DNA of 64,000 nucleotides, taken from positions 10,587 through 74,586 of the forward strand of contig NZ_JBHTMP010000036.1 of assembly GCF_042679305.1 (NCBI RefSeq). The letters run 5' to 3'. Below the pieces are notes generated by a model, which was not told where the DNA came from, ran no database searches, and worked only from the letters and a program-made list of their open reading frames with translations. The DNA comes from Micromonospora_H sonneratiae (lineage in GTDB: Bacteria > Actinomycetota > Actinomycetes > Mycobacteriales > Micromonosporaceae). How positions within the stretch are numbered: the stretch's first letter is position 1; every line of letters starts with the position of its first letter. Below are positions 15,795-24,343 of the stretch, in pieces. A program made the position numbers and the translations under genes.

Positions 15795-18374
15795 ATGCAG
15801 CACGGCCCGATACGACCGTACGACCTTTCCCAGTCCCCGCCGCCACCGTGGCCTCCCGCCCCGGCCCCGGCGCGCCCCGGACCGTGGCCGACCGTCGCCG
15901 CCGTGCTGGTCGGCTGCTGGGCGGTCGCCGTGACAGTCGGCGGTCAGGCGACCGGCTGGCTGATCGCGCAGGTGCTGCTCGTTGCCGGGATCGACGAACC
16001 GGCCTGGTTCTGGCCGGTGGGCGATCTGGTCGCGGCGGGGCTGGTGGCGCTGCCAGCCGGGCTGCTGGCCGGGCTGCCCCGCTCGGTGGCGGTACGGACC
16101 ACCGGCCGCGCCTGGCTGATCGCCGCCGGCGCGCTCGGCGTGTTCGGGTTGCTCCGGGCGATCCCGGTGTCCCACCACGAGGGCTATTTGGCCGCGCTGG
16201 CGGTACTGCTCGCCCTGGCCACGATGCTGACCGGGCGACTGAACCGGCGTGGGCAGCAGATCAAGCACAGCGGGCAACCGGTCGAGCCCAGCCAATCCTC
16301 CGAGCCCGACGGGCAGCACATCGAGCCCAGCGGGCAACCGGTGAAGCCCGGCGGTCGAACCTCCGCCACCGGTGCCGGATCGCCCGCCACCGGATTCGCG
16401 ATCGCCGCCGGGCTGGCACTGCTGCTGCCCTGGGCCTGGATCGGGGCGCTGGGTGGACCGCTGGAGACCGTACTGGCGATCGGTACGGCGGCGGCGGTCG
16501 GCTGGTTCGCCAGCATTCTCCTCGACGGGCGGTTCTGGGCGGCCTACCAGCGCCACAGCGACGGCCGCCCGGCCGGCGGTCCACGCCTGGTGCTGCTCGG
16601 CGGTCTGGTCGCGGGAGTGGCGCTGGCCGTGCTGGCGGCCGGAATCGGACAACCGGCCACCCAACTCGCCGAGCTGATCATCATGCCGTCGGCCGGCTTC
16701 GCCGCTGCCGCACTACAGGCCCTCGCCCAGCGCCGCCCCGCCACACAGCGACGCTTCGCCACGTACGAGGCCGGCTCGGGCAACCGTCCCGGGTCGGCCG
16801 CACCGACGGCGTGGCTGGTCGGGCTGGCCGCGCTCGGTCCGCTGGCCTTCACCGACCCCGAGGAGATCTCGCTGTTGCTGTTGAGCGGGCGGGACGTGCC
16901 GTTCTGGGCCGCTGTCGCCGCCGGCTGCTCGCTCGCCGTCGCGCTCCTGCTCGGCCTCGGGTACGGCGTCAGCTTCGCCCGCGCACGGGCCGCGTCCCCC
17001 CACCGGTGGATCGGTACGGCCACCGCCGCCATCGTCCTGGTGGCCACCGCCGGGGTGTACGTCGGCCTCGGCCAGCCCGGTCTGCACGGTGAGCGGCTTC
17101 TCGTGGTCCTCAAGGAACAGGCCGACCTGGGCGGCGTATCGACCGGTCAGTCGGGGCAGGCCGGCCGGGACGCCCGGGTCCGGGAGGTCTACCAGCGGCT
17201 CGTCGCCACCGCCGAGCGGTCCCAGGCGGAGCTACGCCGTGACCTGGACCGGTTCCGGCTGGACTACACGCCGTACTACCTGGTCAACGCCATCGAGGTG
17301 AACGGCGGGCCGGTCGCGCGGGCCTGGCTGTCCCGACACGACGCGGTCGACCGGGTGCTGCTGGCCCCACGGCTACGACCGCTACCGGCGGAGGTCGCGG
17401 TGACCCGGGGCGACGCGGCTGCGCCGTCCTCCGTACCGTGGAATCTCAGCATGATCGGCGCGGATCGGGTCTGGTCTCAGCTCGGGGTCGACGGGTCCGG
17501 GATCGTGGTCGGCGGCTCGGACTCCGGCGTGGACGGTCGCCATCCGGCACTGTCCTCCCGTTTCCGGGGCGGTGACGATTCATGGTACGACCCGTGGAAC
17601 GGCACCCGCTCCCCCAGCGACCGCAACGGCCACGGTACGCACACCCTCGCCACGGCGGTCGGCGGCAACGACGTCGGCGTCGCACCCGGTGCCCGCTGGG
17701 TCGGCTGTGTCAACCTCGACCGCAACCTCGGCAACCCGGCCCGCTACCTGGACTGTCTACAGTTCATGCTGGCCCCGTTCCCGGCCGGCGGGAACCCGTT
17801 CACCGACGGGCGGCCCGAGCGGGCCCCACAGATCCTCACCAACTCGTGGGGCTGTCCACCCCTCGAAGGCTGTGACCCGAGCGCGCTGCGCCCGGCCACG
17901 GCCGCACTGGCTGCCGCCGGCATCTTCTTCGTCGCCGCCGCCGGCAACACCGGTCCGTTCTGTGGCTCGGTCGACGACGTACCCGCCACCTATCCGGACG
18001 TCTTCACCGTGGGCGCGGTCGACCGGAACCGGGCGGTCACCGATTTCTCCAGCCGTGGTCCGACCCCGGACGGGGCGGTCAAACCGGATCTGGTCGCCCC
18101 CGGGGCGGGCATCCTGTCAGCGATGCCCGGCGGCGGCTACGCCAGCCTGGACGGTACGTCGATGGCGACCCCGCACGTGGCCGGGGTGGTGGCCCTGATG
18201 TGGTCGGCGAATCCGGCGCTGATCGGCGACGTGGAAGGCACCTGGCGCATCCTGCGGGACACCGCGACCGTCGCTGCGCCGGGCCAGACCCCGGACGGCT
18301 GCGCCCCGGAGGCCAACAGCGAAGGTGCCGGCCTGGTCGACGCGTACGCCGCCGTGCAGGCCGCCCGGAGGTAG
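15795..18374 (+). CDS. S8 (subtilisin) peptidase fused to a multispan membrane domain
   Basis: 859 residues. Residues 1-430 hold about ten hydrophobic segments plus a polar Gln/Pro/Ser-rich loop (EPSQSSEP, EPSGQPVKPGG). The C-terminal 400 residues are a subtilase with complete catalytic triad: D576 in SDSGVDGRHP, H613 in NGHGTHTLA and S789 in DGTSMATPHVAGVVAL; oxyanion N718 sits in AAAGNTGPF. An I9-like stretch (VLKEQADL) precedes it. With the membrane domain first, the protease is probably displayed outside the cell while anchored. Start ATG 15795 (MQHGPIRPYD) is preferred over 15732. Substrate unknown. Follows the VWA gene at 94 bases in the same direction. Confidence 0.87.
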   Translation: MQHGPIRPYDLSQSPPPPWPPAPAPARPGPWPTVAAVLVGCWAVAVTVGGQATGWLIAQVLLVAGIDEPAWFWPVGDLVAAGLVALPAGLLAGLPRSVAVRTTGRAWLIAAGALGVFGLLRAIPVSHHEGYLAALAVLLALATMLTGRLNRRGQQIKHSGQPVEPSQSSEPDGQHIEPSGQPVKPGGRTSATGAGSPATGFAIAAGLALLLPWAWIGALGGPLETVLAIGTAAAVGWFASILLDGRFWAAYQRHSDGRPAGGPRLVLLGGLVAGVALAVLAAGIGQPATQLAELIIMPSAGFAAAALQALAQRRPATQRRFATYEAGSGNRPGSAAPTAWLVGLAALGPLAFTDPEEISLLLLSGRDVPFWAAVAAGCSLAVALLLGLGYGVSFARARAASPHRWIGTATAAIVLVATAGVYVGLGQPGLHGERLLVVLKEQADLGGVSTGQSGQAGRDARVREVYQRLVATAERSQAELRRDLDRFRLDYTPYYLVNAIEVNGGPVARAWLSRHDAVDRVLLAPRLRPLPAEVAVTRGDAAAPSSVPWNLSMIGADRVWSQLGVDGSGIVVGGSDSGVDGRHPALSSRFRGGDDSWYDPWNGTRSPSDRNGHGTHTLATAVGGNDVGVAPGARWVGCVNLDRNLGNPARYLDCLQFMLAPFPAGGNPFTDGRPERAPQILTNSWGCPPLEGCDPSALRPATAALAAAGIFFVAAAGNTGPFCGSVDDVPATYPDVFTVGAVDRNRAVTDFSSRGPTPDGAVKPDLVAPGAGILSAMPGGGYASLDGTSMATPHVAGVVALMWSANPALIGDVEGTWRILRDTATVAAPGQTPDGCAPEANSEGAGLVDAYAAVQAARR

Positions 18375-18375
18375 G

Positions 18376-18420
18376 GAAGGGCCCTTCTTGTCGTTCTCCG
18401 TATAGGAAGGATCCCTTCCT
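18376..18420 (+). terminator. Two short palindromes after the protease gene
   Basis: A perfect 12-bp palindrome GAAGGGCCCTTC (18376-18387) sits just after the stop codon and is followed by AGGAAGG-ATC-CCTTCCT (18404-18420), a 7-bp stem with a 3-base loop. Similar AAGGGCCC hairpins follow other genes here (for example 51627-51666), so a terminator role is likely. Confidence 0.5.
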
Positions 18421-18439
18421 AACCCGTCCCCCATGCCCT

Positions 18440-19534
18440 ATGGTCGCGCTCGTGGATGCTGAGCTGATCTCGGACCCGTCGAACGCCACAGCGGGTCCGA
18501 ACCACCTGAAAACAGACCCGCCGGAAACCGCAGCGGGTCTGAGCTACCCGAAAACAGACCCGCCGGAAACCGCAGCGGGTCTGAGCTACCCGAAAACAGA
18601 CCCGCCGGAAACCGCAGCGGGTCTGGGCATAGTCGTACTGACCGATGACCGGGTGCCGGCGGTGGTGGAACTGTGCCGCGCGGCGCTGGACCTGCCGGAG
18701 GACGCTGCCGAGGCGGAGCAGATCGTGACCCGGCTACGGCAACGCCCCGGCGACCGGCGTACCGACGGCTTCATCGCCCTGGTCGACGACGCGGTGGTCG
18801 GGGTCGTGCTCAGCTCGCTCAGCTCCCGCAAGCCGGACCGGGGACACATCGACCTGCTGGCGGTGCTGCCGTCCGCCCGCCGTAAGGGCATCGGCCGGGC
18901 CCTGCTGGTACGGGCCGAGGCCGACCTGGCCGACCGTGGTGCCACCGAGGTGTGGATCGCCGGCAACCCGCCGTACTATGCCTGGCCCGGCATCGACGTC
19001 CGCTACACCCCGGCGGTCTGTCTGGCGATGAAGCTCGGCTACGAGCAGGATCGTACGGCGTGGAACATGACCGCCGACCTGTCGTACGACGGCTCGCCGG
19101 CACTTCGGTCCACGGCACCGGCCGAGGAGCGACTGGCCGCCGCCGGGATCGCCGTACGTCGAGCGACGTCCGACGACCTGCCGGCGTTGGCCTCGCTCAT
19201 CACCGAGCACTTCGGTGGCGCGTGGTACGACGAGGTGTCGCACTCGGTCGACCGGACCGACAGCGGCTGCCACATCGCCGTACGGGGTGACGAGTTGCTC
19301 GGCTTCGCCGCGTACGGTTCGTCGCGGCCGACCTGGTTCGGTCCGATGGGCACGGCTCCGGCCGCCGAGGGTCTGGGCATCGGCGGCGTGCTGCTCCGTC
19401 GCTGCCTGCGTGACCAGCGGGCGTCCGGACACGAGCAGGCCCAGATCGGCTGGGTCGGCCCGGTGCCGTTCTATTCCGGCAGTGCCGGTGCCCGGATCGA
19501 GCGGGTGTTCTTCCTCTACCGCAGGCAACTCTGA
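18440..19534 (+). CDS. Double GNAT acetyltransferase with repeat leader
   Basis: Up to 364 residues. Two GNAT domains follow each other: residues about 62-205 with LLAVLPSARRKGIGRALLVRA (acetyl-CoA loop RRKGIG), and residues about 215-364 with MGTAPAAEGLGIGGVLLRRC. The first 61 residues encode three copies of a 14-residue unit (TDPPETAAGLSYPK) from a hairpin-forming DNA repeat. No usable start codon lies between the repeat and the first domain, whose opening strand (GIVVLTDDRV) would be lost, so the repeat is probably translated; ATG 18440 or GTG 18452 are the candidate starts. The substrate is unknown. It may be cotranscribed with neither neighbour, as palindromes precede it. Confidence 0.78.
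   Translation: MVALVDAELISDPSNATAGPNHLKTDPPETAAGLSYPKTDPPETAAGLSYPKTDPPETAAGLGIVVLTDDRVPAVVELCRAALDLPEDAAEAEQIVTRLRQRPGDRRTDGFIALVDDAVVGVVLSSLSSRKPDRGHIDLLAVLPSARRKGIGRALLVRAEADLADRGATEVWIAGNPPYYAWPGIDVRYTPAVCLAMKLGYEQDRTAWNMTADLSYDGSPALRSTAPAEERLAAAGIAVRRATSDDLPALASLITEHFGGAWYDEVSHSVDRTDSGCHIAVRGDELLGFAAYGSSRPTWFGPMGTAPAAEGLGIGGVLLRRCLRDQRASGHEQAQIGWVGPVPFYSGSAGARIERVFFLYRRQL
18508..18625 (+). repeat. Array of three hairpin-forming 42-bp repeats
   Basis: Three 34-base cores (18508-18541, 18550-18583, 18592-18625) with exact 42-base periodicity. Each contains the arms CAGACCCGC and GCGGGTCTG (first copy 18513-18521 with 18533-18541) enclosing CGG-AAA-CCG, so each copy can fold into a 9 + 3 bp stem with a 2-base bulge. 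The array lies in frame in the leader of the double GNAT gene. Confidence 0.9.
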
Positions 19535-20015
19535 TCTGCGGCGTGCCTCGACGGTGGACTTGGTCTCAAGCTTGGTTGAGCTTCCAGGGTCGCCGTCATG
19601 CACGCCCGAACTCACCTCACCCTGCACCCGATCCCGGACCACCTGGCCGCTGACACGGCCGTGGCGATGCACTCGACCGGGACCACCGCGCTGGATGTGC
19701 TCCGGCAGGCGCGGTTGTACGGTACGGACGCCGTACTCGTGATGACGGCCGCCGAGGCGCATGCTGCACCGTAGAGCCGGGCCACCGAGGGAATGGTCGT
19801 GTTGACCACCGATCGGTTCAACGCATGACGGGAGGAATGGGCCGTGGGTGATGACCGTGGGTGATGGTCCGTGCCTGATCGGCACCACGAAGACGGTCGT
19901 CAGACAGAGGCAAATTACCTCCGTAAAGGGCTAAATCGGCAACACGGGCACATTACCCCGTTCCGCAGGCCTCTCCCGCAGGTAGGACCTACGGTGTGAC
20001 TGGGAGGAGGAGATC
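19535..20015. other. 481-base gap, mostly without recognisable genes
   Basis: Between the double GNAT gene and the small acidic protein gene. One possible short reading frame (19598-19774) is listed separately. The last 150 bases are less GC-rich (AAATTACCTCCGTAAAGGGC and following) and probably hold the promoter of the next gene. I see no RNA gene or repeat. Confidence 0.5.
19598..19774 (+). CDS. Possible small protein of 58 residues
   Basis: ATG to TAG frame with G/C-rich third positions beginning MHARTHLTLHP and ending VLVMTAAEAHAAP. It has no membrane segment, no ribosome site better than GGTCGCC, and no family I recognise. It could be a genuine small gene, or the remnant of a longer one. 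Confidence 0.3.
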   Translation: MHARTHLTLHPIPDHLAADTAVAMHSTGTTALDVLRQARLYGTDAVLVMTAAEAHAAP

Positions 20016-20297
20016 ATGGCGAACGACAAGGAAGCTGATGACGATCTCCAACCGGTTGCCTGGACGCGGCTCACGGATGCGACCGGGGAAACCGCGAACA
20101 CCCGGGTGACCGACCCACCCGGAGAGGTTCCAGTCGGTCGGCTCGACTACGGCGACGCGGACCAACTGGCCGAAATGGACGGCGTCGACGACGAGGCCGC
20201 CGACGAGTTGATCGAATTGGTCGACACGCCCATCCAGATCAGGCAACCGTTCACCCGGGCCGAGAAGCGGCGTAACCAACGACCGTTACCAACATGA
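20016..20297 (+). CDS. Small acidic hypothetical protein
   Basis: 93 residues preceded by a very strong ribosome site, GGGAGGAGGAG, seven bases ahead of the ATG. The centre is rich in Asp and Glu (LDYGDADQLAEMDGVDDEAA) and the C-terminus is basic (FTRAEKRRNQRPLPT). No membrane segment or known domain is visible. A good intrinsic terminator shared with groEL follows ten bases after the end. The strong translation signal suggests a real, perhaps abundant, soluble protein; function unknown. Confidence 0.72.
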   Translation: MANDKEADDDLQPVAWTRLTDATGETANTRVTDPPGEVPVGRLDYGDADQLAEMDGVDDEAADELIELVDTPIQIRQPFTRAEKRRNQRPLPT

Positions 20298-20300
20298 CGA

Positions 20301-20332
20301 AAGGGGCGGACCGCTTGCGCGGCCCGCCCCTT
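20301..20332. terminator. Bidirectional terminator between the small acidic gene and groEL
   Basis: Arms AAGGGGCGG (20301-20309) and CCGCCCCTT (20324-20332) with inner CCGC/GCGG pairing across a one-base A/C mismatch and a TTGC loop; followed by TTCTTGTCTT. It can end transcription from both converging genes. Confidence 0.85.
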
Positions 20333-20379
20333 CTTGTCTTACTGGGACGCTGGCTCCCGGTCCTGTCTGGACGCTGGGA

Positions 20380-22002
<1,623 letters not shown>

Positions 22003-22200
22003 ACGGCGTTGTCCTCCTGGACACTCGCGGCCACCCGGGCCTGTTGGCTCCCGGATGAGCCGCCTGATTACGCACCTTCGGACGTCACTACCTGGCGACA
22101 GTGACGTCCGCCGGCCGGGCCGGACAGCCCGCGACGACCGGCCATGTGACGCGAGTCCGTCTCCTTGCGGACCCGCGACCGTGACCCTACCGCCCCGACC

Positions 22201-22227
22201 TTGGCACTCACGGGGTGCGAGTGCCAA
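22201..22227 (-). promoter_or_regulatory. CIRCE operator 1 upstream of groEL
   Basis: TTGGCACTC, nine bases, GAGTGCCAA: a perfect 9-bp inverted repeat with the exact spacing of the HrcA-binding CIRCE element (consensus TTAGCACTC-N9-GAGTGCTAA). It lies about 200 bases before the groEL start codon. Confidence 0.92.
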
Positions 22228-22234
22228 CACCTGT

Positions 22235-22261
22235 TTAGCACTCTCCCCTGTCGAGTGCAAG
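22235..22261 (-). promoter_or_regulatory. CIRCE operator 2 upstream of groEL
   Basis: TTAGCACTC, nine bases, GAGTGCAAG: left half identical to the CIRCE consensus and right half with two changes, seven bases after the first element. Tandem operators suggest cooperative or graded HrcA control. Confidence 0.88.
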
Positions 22262-22321
22262 CGCGTCGGGGCGTCCCGCCCATGGTTCGCGCTCGGCCCG
22301 GGGCGTCGGATCAGCCGAAGA

Positions 22322-22834
22322 TCAACGAAAGCTCGGCGGGCCGGCGGAGGACCGACGGTGGAGTTCCCGAACCAGCCGGGCAGCGGTCACCGGCGACTCG
22401 TGGCCGCGTTGTTCGGCGTGGGTGACCAGCAGAGCGGGCCTGGAACATGCGGGCCGAGCGGCCGAGCGGATTGGTTCGCTCGAAGAGAACAGCAGGCTGA
22501 CCGGTTCACCGGCCGCCCGGCGGGTGACCACCCAGACACCGGAGGCCCAGCCCAACGACCACAGAGCCGTCGCGACGAACCCTGCCGCGAGGTAGCCCAG
22601 TGGCACAAGGGTCCCGACATCGGCCTGGGCCACACCCGGCGCACCGAACGGGCTGGCGTCGCTGAGCGTCAGAAGCTCGATCGCCAACGCCGGTCCGACC
22701 TGAGTAACGAGCATGATCGACAAAAGGAACGACCAGCTTCGCCTGGCCGATTCCGCTACCCGGCTGAACCAACTATTGAGTCCGGCTCCGGATGGTGCAA
22801 CCAAAGGATCATCGGGTTCGGCGTGGCCACCCAT
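22322..22834 (-). CDS. Hypothetical membrane protein, possibly truncated
   Basis: 170 residues. Two hydrophobic stretches are visible (WSFLLSIMLVTQVGPALAIELL and GTLVPLGYLAAGFVATALWSLGWASGVWVV). The motif GWASGVWVVTRRAAGEP resembles the N-terminal part of larger multispan proteins of actinobacteria in which the sequence carries on with further helices. Here it instead turns into a Ser/Arg/His-rich, non-hydrophobic tail, which suggests decay or a frameshift after about residue 115. Function unknown. Confidence 0.5.
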   Translation of the reverse strand: MGGHAEPDDPLVAPSGAGLNSWFSRVAESARRSWSFLLSIMLVTQVGPALAIELLTLSDASPFGAPGVAQADVGTLVPLGYLAAGFVATALWSLGWASGVWVVTRRAAGEPVSLLFSSSEPIRSAARPACSRPALLVTHAEQRGHESPVTAARLVRELHRRSSAGPPSFR

Positions 22835-22977
22835 TCCGGATCCAACTCAGCCACTCCTCAGTGACCGTGACCTGAACAGGCCACGGTCCTGCCGGATCAA
22901 ACATGAGAACCGGTGGTCGACCGATCATTCGGTCCACCGCCGGTGTGTGGGTACGTCGTACGACGACCGGGAACCGG

Positions 22978-23181
22978 TCAGGCGATGACGCGTACCTTCT
23001 CGGCCTGGGGACCCTTCTGCCCCTGGGCGATCTCGAACTCCACCCGTTGCCCGTCGTCCAATGCCTTGTAGCCATCCATCTCGATCGCGGAGAAGTGGAC
23101 GAAGACGTCCTGTCCTCCGTCGACTGCGATGAAGCCGTAGCCCTTTTCGCTGTTGAACCACTTGACGGTGCCTTGCGCCAC
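22978..23181 (-). CDS. Cold-shock protein (CspA family)
   Basis: 67 residues, the usual length. It contains the RNA-binding motifs KWFNSEKGYGFIAV (RNP1) and DVFVHFSAI (RNP2) and ends GPQAEKVRVIA. Single cold-shock domain proteins bind single-stranded RNA and DNA and act as RNA chaperones in the cytoplasm. GTG at 23181 preceded by GAGGAAG is the start; the in-frame extension to 23232 has no family support. Several paralogues are usual in actinomycetes, so cold induction cannot be assumed. Confidence 0.95.
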   Translation of the reverse strand: MAQGTVKWFNSEKGYGFIAVDGGQDVFVHFSAIEMDGYKALDDGQRVEFEIAQGQKGPQAEKVRVIA

Positions 23182-23537
23182 GGTGCACTTCCTCACTTCG
23201 ATTGGTGCTGGGTCAACGACAACCCCCGACAACGGCGTACGCCGGTCGGGACCGCTGGCCCGTCGCTCCCATCGGACCTATCGAATCCAGCGGCCGAAAT
23301 CGCACGGTACACGAGCCCTTCCAGCTACGCACTCCCCCAAATCGGACATCACGTCCCACCCGATAAAGCTGCCGGTTCCCACCTCTACGAACGCGGTGGC
23401 CCCGTCACTGGTCGCACCCCAGTCCACCTGAGAAAACGCTTCAGCTATTGTCGCTTGTCTCTGTAAGCAGGCAACAACCCGGAAGGCATTACCGCAATCA
23501 GGTTGCCGACCAGCCGGCATCCGGGTAGTCATGCGTC
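23182..23537. other. 356-base gap between divergent csp and GNAT genes
   Basis: It should hold the csp promoter and 5' leader and the promoter for the GNAT gene at 23538. Composition is visibly less GC-rich around 23300-23510. I see no clear hairpin, repeat or credible gene. Confidence 0.5.
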
Positions 23538-24116
23538 ATGACAAGCATGTGGGCCTCGGCCCCGAGCCAGGCCCTCGCGCCCACCGGTCCGGCAGCCCGC
23601 CGGATCCGCGTGGCCGACGGTCCCACCGTCCGCCGGATCCGCCCGGCGGACGCCAGCCGGATGCGGGCACTCCGGCTGGAGATGCTGGCCGATTCCCCGC
23701 TGGCCTTCATGGAGACGGTGGCCGAGGCGGCGGCCCGCCCACACGCCGAGTTCGAGGCACGGATCGCCAGCGACGCGGTCGGCCAGCACTCCACCAGGTC
23801 CGTGGCGGAGTACGGCGACCGTCTCGTCGGCCATGTGGGAGGCTTCCCGTCCTCGGAGGACCCCGGACTGACCGTGATCTTCAGTGTCTACCTGACCCCG
23901 GCGTGGCGGGGTCGGGGACTTCTCGCTCAGTTGATCGAGGACGTGGCGGCCTGGTCCCGGTCAGTGGGGCGGCCCGAGCTCATGCTGGAGGTCGTGGTGG
24001 GCAACGACCGGGCCATCCGGGCGTACGAGCGGCTCGGTTTCGTCGACACCGGTGTACGCGTACCGCACCCGAGGCTGCCGACGCTCACCGAGCTACAGAT
24101 GCGCCGTACCGCCTGA
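23538..24116 (+). CDS. GNAT family acetyltransferase
   Basis: 192 residues with one GNAT domain: VRRIRPADASRMRALRLEML at its start, VYLTPAWRGRGLLAQLIEDV (acetyl-CoA loop RGRGLL) and NDRAIRAYERLGFVDTGVRV. The acceptor is unknown; the shape is that of RimI-like or small-molecule N-acetyltransferases. The first 30 residues are Ala/Pro-rich and poorly conserved, so a start further in is possible. Convergent with the large secreted protein gene through a strong hairpin. Confidence 0.85.
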   Translation: MTSMWASAPSQALAPTGPAARRIRVADGPTVRRIRPADASRMRALRLEMLADSPLAFMETVAEAAARPHAEFEARIASDAVGQHSTRSVAEYGDRLVGHVGGFPSSEDPGLTVIFSVYLTPAWRGRGLLAQLIEDVAAWSRSVGRPELMLEVVVGNDRAIRAYERLGFVDTGVRVPHPRLPTLTELQMRRTA

Positions 24117-24284
24117 CCGGGTGGTTCCGAACCCCGCCCCTGGTCGTAGGTGGTCCCTGGCCGGGTGACGGCTGCGCCCAATCATGCGGTTGGGGCCAGA
24201 GCGCGGTGGCCATGGCCAGAACGCTGGGCGACGCGGACCGGGAAGCCCCCGCAGCGTTCCTCCAGGTCGAGCTGACCCGGGACA

Positions 24285-24321
24285 GAAGCGGTGACCGTCG
24301 ATGCTCGACGGCCACCGCTTC
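24285..24321. terminator. Long hairpin between convergent genes
   Basis: Arms GAAGCGGTG-A-CCGTCGA (24285-24301) and TCGACGG-C-CACCGCTTC (24305-24321) pair over 16 positions with a single A/C mismatch and a TGC loop. It separates the GNAT gene from the secreted repeat protein gene. Confidence 0.82.
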
Positions 24322-24343
24322 CCGGTGCTGTTGGTTCAGCGGG

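Noticed and set aside
18508..18625. Regular hairpin repeats resembling a CRISPR array
   Set aside because: The 8-base spacers are identical between units and no cas genes are present; it is a simple tandem repeat in frame.
19612..19821. 69-residue minus-strand frame after the double GNAT gene
   Set aside because: No ribosome site and less coding-like than the overlapping plus-strand frame; neither is certain.
23278..23532. 84-residue minus-strand frame between csp and GNAT genes
   Set aside because: No start signal, mixed third-position usage, and it spans the region expected to hold two divergent promoters.
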